A DNA stretch of 9,742 bases from CAZXNF01 sp050741255 (GTDB taxonomy: Bacteria > Pseudomonadota > Gammaproteobacteria > Burkholderiales > SG8-41): assembly GCA_050741255.1 (NCBI GenBank), contig JBOIEQ010000157.1:1-9742 (forward strand), given 5' to 3'. A program made the position numbers and the translations under genes. Under the pieces are notes generated by a model that saw only the letters and a list, made by a program, of their open reading frames with translations, was not told where the DNA came from and made no database searches. Each line of letters opens with the position of its first letter. The first letter of the stretch is position 1. Below are positions 6,788-9,742 of this stretch, in pieces.

Positions 6788-7150
6788 TTACAGCGTGGAT
6801 GCCCATCCGACAATCGCGTCCAGTACAGGTTCGACGTCCCCTACCGGAGGGGCCAGCGTCAGTGCGAGCGCCGGGTGTGTCGCGCGCACGCGCGCCAGCA
6901 GCAGCGGCAGGTCGTGCTTCAGGTGGCCGCCCTGCGCCATGAACAGCGGTACGACCGTGATCCGTGCAACGCCATCGGCCGCGAGCCGGTTGACCGTCGG
7001 TTCCAGCGCGGGCTCCATCAGTTCCAGGAACGCCAGTTCCACGACGTCGCCGGGGCGGCGTGCCGCAATGCGCTCGCGCAGTTTGTGGAACGGCACGGCC
7101 CATTCCGGATCGCGCGCGCCATGGGCGAAGAGGACCAGAGCGGAGGTCAT
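6788..7150 (-). CDS. cbiX: Short CbiX-type sirohydrochlorin chelatase-like protein
   Basis: Single-domain class II chelatase of 120 residues, the size of the small CbiX proteins that insert Co2+ (or Fe2+/Ni2+) into sirohydrochlorin in the cytoplasm, as a homodimer. The two metal-binding histidines expected of the family are visible: His10 in LFAHGARDP and His76 in VPLFMAQGGHLKHDLP. The ending GDVEPVLDAIV (104-114) is also typical. The ATG at 7148-7150 begins two bases after the dut stop; a TTG two codons upstream overlaps that stop and is less likely. No strong ribosome binding site is seen, so translation is probably coupled to dut. No other cobalamin or siroheme gene occurs in the window; whether the product serves B12 or siroheme is undecided. 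The possible cobalamin riboswitch at the right edge is too far away and on the other strand to control it. Confidence 0.88.
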   Translation of the reverse strand: MTSALVLFAHGARDPEWAVPFHKLRERIAARRPGDVVELAFLELMEPALEPTVNRLAADGVARITVVPLFMAQGGHLKHDLPLLLARVRATHPALALTLAPPVGDVEPVLDAIVGWASTL

Positions 7151-7152
7151 GC

Positions 7153-7602
7153 TCAATGCTTGCCGGTGCTGCCGAAGCCGCCCGCGCCGCGGTCGGAGGC
7201 CGAAAACTCGCCCACCACGTTGAACGTCACCTGCACCACGGGCACCACCACGAGCTGGGCGAGGCGCTCCATGGGATTCAGCACGAAGGGTTCGCGGCCG
7301 CGGTTCCAGGTCGAGACGAAGACCTGGCCCTGGTAGTCGGAATCAATCAGGCCGACCAGGTTGCCGAGCACGATGCCGTGCTTGTGGCCGAGGCCCGAGC
7401 GCGGCAGGATCATCGCGGCCAGCGCGGGATCGGCGAGATGGATCGCGATGCCGGTCGGCACCAGGTGCGTCTCGCCGGGGCGCAGCGTCAGCGGCGCGTC
7501 GAGGCAGGCCCGCAGGTCGAGCCCGGCTGCGCCGGGCGTGGCGTAGGCGGGCATTTGTTCGCGCAGGCGCGGGTCGAGGATGCGGACGTCGATGCTTCTC
7601 AT
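7153..7602 (-). CDS. dut: dUTP diphosphatase (trimeric dUTPase)
   Basis: Hydrolyses dUTP to dUMP and pyrophosphate, keeping uracil out of DNA and supplying the thymidylate precursor. It acts as a cytoplasmic homotrimer. All five motifs are present in 149 residues: GAAGLDLRA (24-32), PRSGLG (67-72), GNLVGLIDSDYQG (80-92) with the catalytic Asp, ERLAQLVVVPV (112-122), and the C-terminal RGAGGFGSTGKH (138-149), which closes over the active site. The ATG at 7600-7602 is chosen by alignment of the N-terminus to the usual family start. There is no clear Shine-Dalgarno; an in-frame GTG at 7609-7611 would add three residues. It sits 82 bases downstream of coaBC, separated by an inverted repeat, as in the conserved coaBC(dfp)-dut order, and two bases upstream of cbiX. 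Confidence 0.96.
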   Translation of the reverse strand: MRSIDVRILDPRLREQMPAYATPGAAGLDLRACLDAPLTLRPGETHLVPTGIAIHLADPALAAMILPRSGLGHKHGIVLGNLVGLIDSDYQGQVFVSTWNRGREPFVLNPMERLAQLVVVPVVQVTFNVVGEFSASDRGAGGFGSTGKH

Positions 7603-7614
7603 ACAAGACACTTT

Positions 7615-7679
7615 GCCGCCAAGACGCCAAGGAAAACATAATTTATTGCATTTCTTGGCGGCCTTGGCGCCTTGGCGGC
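7615..7679. repeat. CTTGGCG-type inverted repeat between coaBC and dut
   Basis: GCCGCCAAGACGCCAAGG (7615-7632) pairs with CCTTGGCGCCTTGGCGGC (7662-7679) at 17 of 18 positions around a loop of 29 bases that is A/T-rich (AAAACATAATTTATTGCATTT). Each arm is itself built from repeated CTTGGCG units, and a third unit (TTCTTGGCGG) lies at the loop end. Similar CTTGGCG repeats occur in intergenic DNA of many proteobacteria, from memory. It starts six bases after the coaBC stop. It may stabilise or terminate coaBC mRNA, and the A/T-rich loop could carry a -10 for dut; neither is shown. Confidence 0.85.
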
Positions 7680-7684
7680 GAAAA

Positions 7685-8875
7685 TCATTTCTTCCGGGGT
7701 TTGTAGAGCTTCGCGATGCGCGCCACGAGTTGCCGGGCCACCTCTGCCTTGGGCGCGCGTGGCAGCTTTTGCGTGCCGTTATCGTCGAACAGGATGACTT
7801 CGTTGTCGTCGGCACCGATGGCGTGTTGCGCAAGATTGCCGACCATGAGCGCGACTTTCTTGCGCCGCCGCTTGTCCTGCGCGTATTCGGCCAGATTGCG
7901 GCTTTCGGCGGCGAAGCCGACGCAGAACGGCGCGCGCGGCCGCCCCGCGACATGGGCGAGGATGTCTTGCGTGGGCTTCAGCGCGATCGACATGCCCGCG
8001 TTGGACTTCTTGAGCTTGTGTTTCTCGGTCTTGACCGGGGTGTAGTCCGCGACGGCGGCGACGCCGATGAAGATGTCGGCGCCAGCGACGTGCTTCTTCA
8101 CCGCGTCGAACATCTGTGCCGCGGTCTCCACGCGCTCGATCCGCGCGGCCGCCGGCGGTACGAGCGTCACCGGACCCGACACGATCGTGACCGCCGCCCC
8201 CGCGTCGATGGCCGCCTGCGCGATCGCATAGCCCATCTTGCCGGAGCTCCGATTGGTGATGCCGCGCACCGCATCGATGGCCTCGAAGGTCGGGCCGGCG
8301 GTCATCAGGATGCGGCGCCCGGTGAGCGGCTTGGGCGCGAGCAGGGCGCGCACCTGCGCGAAGATTTCAGCCGCTTCCAGCATGCGGCCCAGGCCCACTT
8401 CGCCGCAGGCCTGGTCGCCGCTGGCGGGCCCGGCGATCACTACGCCGTCCTTCGCGAGCTGGGCCGCATTGCGGCGGGTCGCGGCGTGGTTCCACATCTG
8501 CCGGTTCATGGCGGGCGCGACGAGCAGGGGACACTCTCGGGCCAGGCACAGGGTCGAGAGCAGGTCGTCGGCGAGGCCGTGGGCGAGCTTGGCCATGAAG
8601 TCGGCGCTGGCCGGCGCGATGACGATCGCCTGAGCCGGGCGCGACAGTTCGATATGCGCCATGTTGTCATCAATGCGGCCGTCCCACAGGTCGGTGAAGA
8701 CCGGCCGGCCCGACAGTGCCTGGAAGGTCACCGGGGTGACAAAGTGAGTAGCCGCTTCGGTCATCACGACCTGCACCGTGCAACCGTCGCGGACGAGCAG
8801 CCGCACCAGTTCCGCCGACTTGTAGGCGGCGATGCCCCCGGTAATGCCGAGCAGGATATGCGGTTTGGGCGTCAC
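7685..8875 (-). CDS. coaBC: Bifunctional phosphopantothenoylcysteine decarboxylase / phosphopantothenate-cysteine ligase
   Basis: Two consecutive steps of coenzyme A synthesis in the cytoplasm: the CoaB part joins 4'-phosphopantothenate and cysteine using CTP, and the FMN-dependent CoaC part decarboxylates the product to 4'-phosphopantetheine. The 396 residues match E. coli Dfp. The CoaC domain (about 1-180) shows GGIAAYK (13-19), His74 in NMAHIELSR, PAMNRQMW with Asn124, and Cys157 in QACGEVGLGRM, corresponding to the known catalytic residues. The CoaB domain (about 187-396) shows ILMTAGPTFEAIDAVRGITN, NRSSGKMG, the AAVADYTP stretch and KHKLKKS. The start is GTG at 8873-8875, giving MTPKPHILLGITGG, right for the family; no ribosome binding site is visible. 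Divergent from radC across 98 bases and first gene of the leftward cluster with dut. Intact and essential in most bacteria. Confidence 0.97.
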   Translation of the reverse strand: MTPKPHILLGITGGIAAYKSAELVRLLVRDGCTVQVVMTEAATHFVTPVTFQALSGRPVFTDLWDGRIDDNMAHIELSRPAQAIVIAPASADFMAKLAHGLADDLLSTLCLARECPLLVAPAMNRQMWNHAATRRNAAQLAKDGVVIAGPASGDQACGEVGLGRMLEAAEIFAQVRALLAPKPLTGRRILMTAGPTFEAIDAVRGITNRSSGKMGYAIAQAAIDAGAAVTIVSGPVTLVPPAAARIERVETAAQMFDAVKKHVAGADIFIGVAAVADYTPVKTEKHKLKKSNAGMSIALKPTQDILAHVAGRPRAPFCVGFAAESRNLAEYAQDKRRRKKVALMVGNLAQHAIGADDNEVILFDDNGTQKLPRAPKAEVARQLVARIAKLYKPRKK

Positions 8876-8973
8876 GGTCAGGGTAAGGAACGGGTGGTAA
8901 ACGCGCGCTAAGGCACGGAAGTGTAACCCTTTTGTCCGATGCGGGGAGGTGGGGACCGGGCTACGCTCAGGGC
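8876..8973. promoter_or_regulatory. Divergent coaBC / radC promoter region
   Basis: The 98 bases between the two start codons must hold promoters for both directions, or for leaderless transcripts. Rightward, TACGCT (8962-8967) fits a TAnnnT -10 exactly seven bases before the radC ATG. Leftward, TACCCT lies four bases before the coaBC GTG, which is too close for a normal leader. No clear -35 box or ribosome binding site is visible for either gene. GGGGAGG at 8942-8947 is too far from the radC start to act as one. Confidence 0.35.
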
Positions 8974-9648
8974 ATGTCGATCCGCGACTGGCCCTTAGAC
9001 GACCGTCCCCGCGAAAAGCTGCTGGCGAAGGGGGCGGGGCACCTTTCCGATGCCGAGTTGCTGGCGATCTTCCTGCGTGTGGGCATCCGGGGCAAGAGCG
9101 CGGTACAACTCGCGCAGGATCTGCTGCGGCATTTCGGTTCCCTGGGCGCCCTGGCGGCGGCAGCGGAGGCCGATTTCCGGCAGGTCCCCGGGCTGGGCCC
9201 CGCCAAGTACGTGCAGTTCAAGGCGGCCTTCGAACTGGCGCGGCGGGCGCTGGGCGAGAAACTGGCTGCCGGGTCCGCCCTGTCCTCGCCCGGCGCGGTG
9301 CGCGACTACCTGCGCCTGCAGTTCCACGGGCTGCCCCACGAGGTGTTCGTGGTGGCCTTTCTGGATGCCCAGCACCGGGTGGTCGCCAGCGAGGAGTTGT
9401 TCCGCGGGACGCTGACCCAGACCAGCGTCTACCCGCGGGAGATCGTCAAACGGGCGCTGCATCACAATGCGGCGGCGGTCATCCTGGCCCATAACCATCC
9501 CTCCGGCGTGGCCGAGCCGAGCGGGGCGGACGAGGCCCTGACCCGGGCGCTCAAGGAGGCCCTGGGGCTGGTGGACGTCCGGGTACTGGACCACTTCGTG
9601 GTCGGCGCCGGGGCCGCGGTGTCGTTCGCCGAACGGGGCCTGCTGTAG
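8974..9648 (+). CDS. radC: RadC family JAMM/MPN+ protein
   Basis: Cytoplasmic protein of 224 residues. It was named for DNA repair in E. coli, but that phenotype was later assigned elsewhere and its real role is unsettled. The order is a conserved N-terminus (MSIRDWPLDDRPREKLL), LSDAELLAIFLRVG (24-37), a helix-hairpin-helix-like region around FRQVPGLGPAKYVQFKAAFE (68-87), then the JAMM metalloprotease-like domain. Its metal site motif is AHNHPSGVAEPSGADE (172-187), with His173, His175, Ser183 and Asp186, plus a Glu in ASEELFRGTL (138-147). The ATG at 8974 is chosen because it yields the standard family N-terminus; an earlier in-frame start at 8932 would add 14 unrelated residues. Only a weak CAGGG lies directly before the ATG. 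Divergent from coaBC-dut, the same neighbourhood as in E. coli. Confidence 0.95.
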   Translation: MSIRDWPLDDRPREKLLAKGAGHLSDAELLAIFLRVGIRGKSAVQLAQDLLRHFGSLGALAAAAEADFRQVPGLGPAKYVQFKAAFELARRALGEKLAAGSALSSPGAVRDYLRLQFHGLPHEVFVVAFLDAQHRVVASEELFRGTLTQTSVYPREIVKRALHHNAAAVILAHNHPSGVAEPSGADEALTRALKEALGLVDVRVLDHFVVGAGAAVSFAERGLL

Positions 9649-9669
9649 AGCCTGTTATGGACTTTAACG

Positions 9670-9742
9670 GTTGCGGCGGGAGTCGGGGTTCAGTGCTAGG
9701 AGCCGATCGCGCCGCAGTGCCGGCCACTGTAAGCGTGAGGCG
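9670..9742 (+). promoter_or_regulatory. Possible cobalamin riboswitch, 5' part, truncated by window edge
   Basis: The stretch ends in GCAGTGCCGGCCACTGTAAG (9714-9733). This resembles the P5 hairpin and conserved GCCACTGT(A/G)A core of cobalamin riboswitches: GCAGTG pairs with CACTGT around a CCGGC loop. Just upstream GGTTC (9687-9691) pairs with GAGCC (9700-9704) including one G.U, where P4 would be, and GGGAG (9678-9682) is close to the GGGAA element. The P4 loop does not match the consensus well and the downstream part (P6, the GAAGCC-like element, P8) is outside the window. Tentative; could instead be the end of a mobile element or a short coding start at 9657. Confidence 0.33.

Noticed and set aside
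6765..7103. Upstream extension of the DUF192 frame to 262 codons
   Set aside because: The extra 113 residues lie antisense-frame within cbiX, are Arg/Gly-rich, and would bury the evident signal peptide; the ATG at 6764 has its own AGGA.
7603..7953. Upstream extension of the dut frame to 266 codons
   Set aside because: The extension reads through the inverted repeat and the end of coaBC in another frame; dUTPases of this class are about 150 residues.
7580..8911. 443-codon plus-strand frame opposite coaBC
   Set aside because: Antisense shadow of coaBC, Arg/Gly/His-rich with no domain.
9657..9742. Short open frame starting ATGGACTTTAAC and running off the right edge
   Set aside because: Only 28 codons visible, no ribosome binding site, no recognisable sequence; a riboswitch-like structure explains the segment better.

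Overview
The window is chromosomal DNA of high G+C content from a proteobacterium. I favour Betaproteobacteria, or a high-GC gammaproteobacterium. The reasons are strong G/C preference at third codon positions, purine-rich ribosome binding sites, and a radC <-> coaBC-dut divergent arrangement like that of E. coli (radC, dfp, dut). No plasmid, phage, integrase or complete insertion sequence is visible. The species cannot be named from the sequence.

Left part (1-3040): an MscS-type mechanosensitive channel gene runs leftward off the edge. Divergently, mmsA (CoA-acylating methylmalonate-semialdehyde dehydrogenase) reads rightward. It is followed by a solitary lutC-like LUD-domain gene whose translation start sits directly behind a large imperfect inverted repeat.

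Middle part (3175-6297): a 405-residue cation:proton antiporter-like membrane protein overlaps by ATGA with a YbdK-family carboxylate-amine ligase (GCS2), so the two are probably translationally coupled. A separate gene follows for a five-helix membrane protein resembling the membrane part of urate hydroxylase PuuD but without a cytochrome c domain. A strong bidirectional terminator separates it from the convergent leftward genes.

Right part (6315-9742): a leftward cluster coaBC (CoA biosynthesis), dut (dUTPase), a short CbiX-like chelatase and an exported DUF192 protein. A CTTGGCG-type inverted repeat lies between coaBC and dut. Divergent from coaBC is radC (JAMM/MPN+ family). The last ~75 bases look like the 5' part of a cobalamin-type riboswitch cut by the window edge; this is tentative.

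Most of the window is ordinary housekeeping and metabolic DNA. The points deserving a second look are the antiporter/YbdK pair with a substituted ion-site aspartate, the two repeat hairpins placed at gene starts or ends, the orphan lutC, the PuuD-like protein without cytochrome, and the possible riboswitch.
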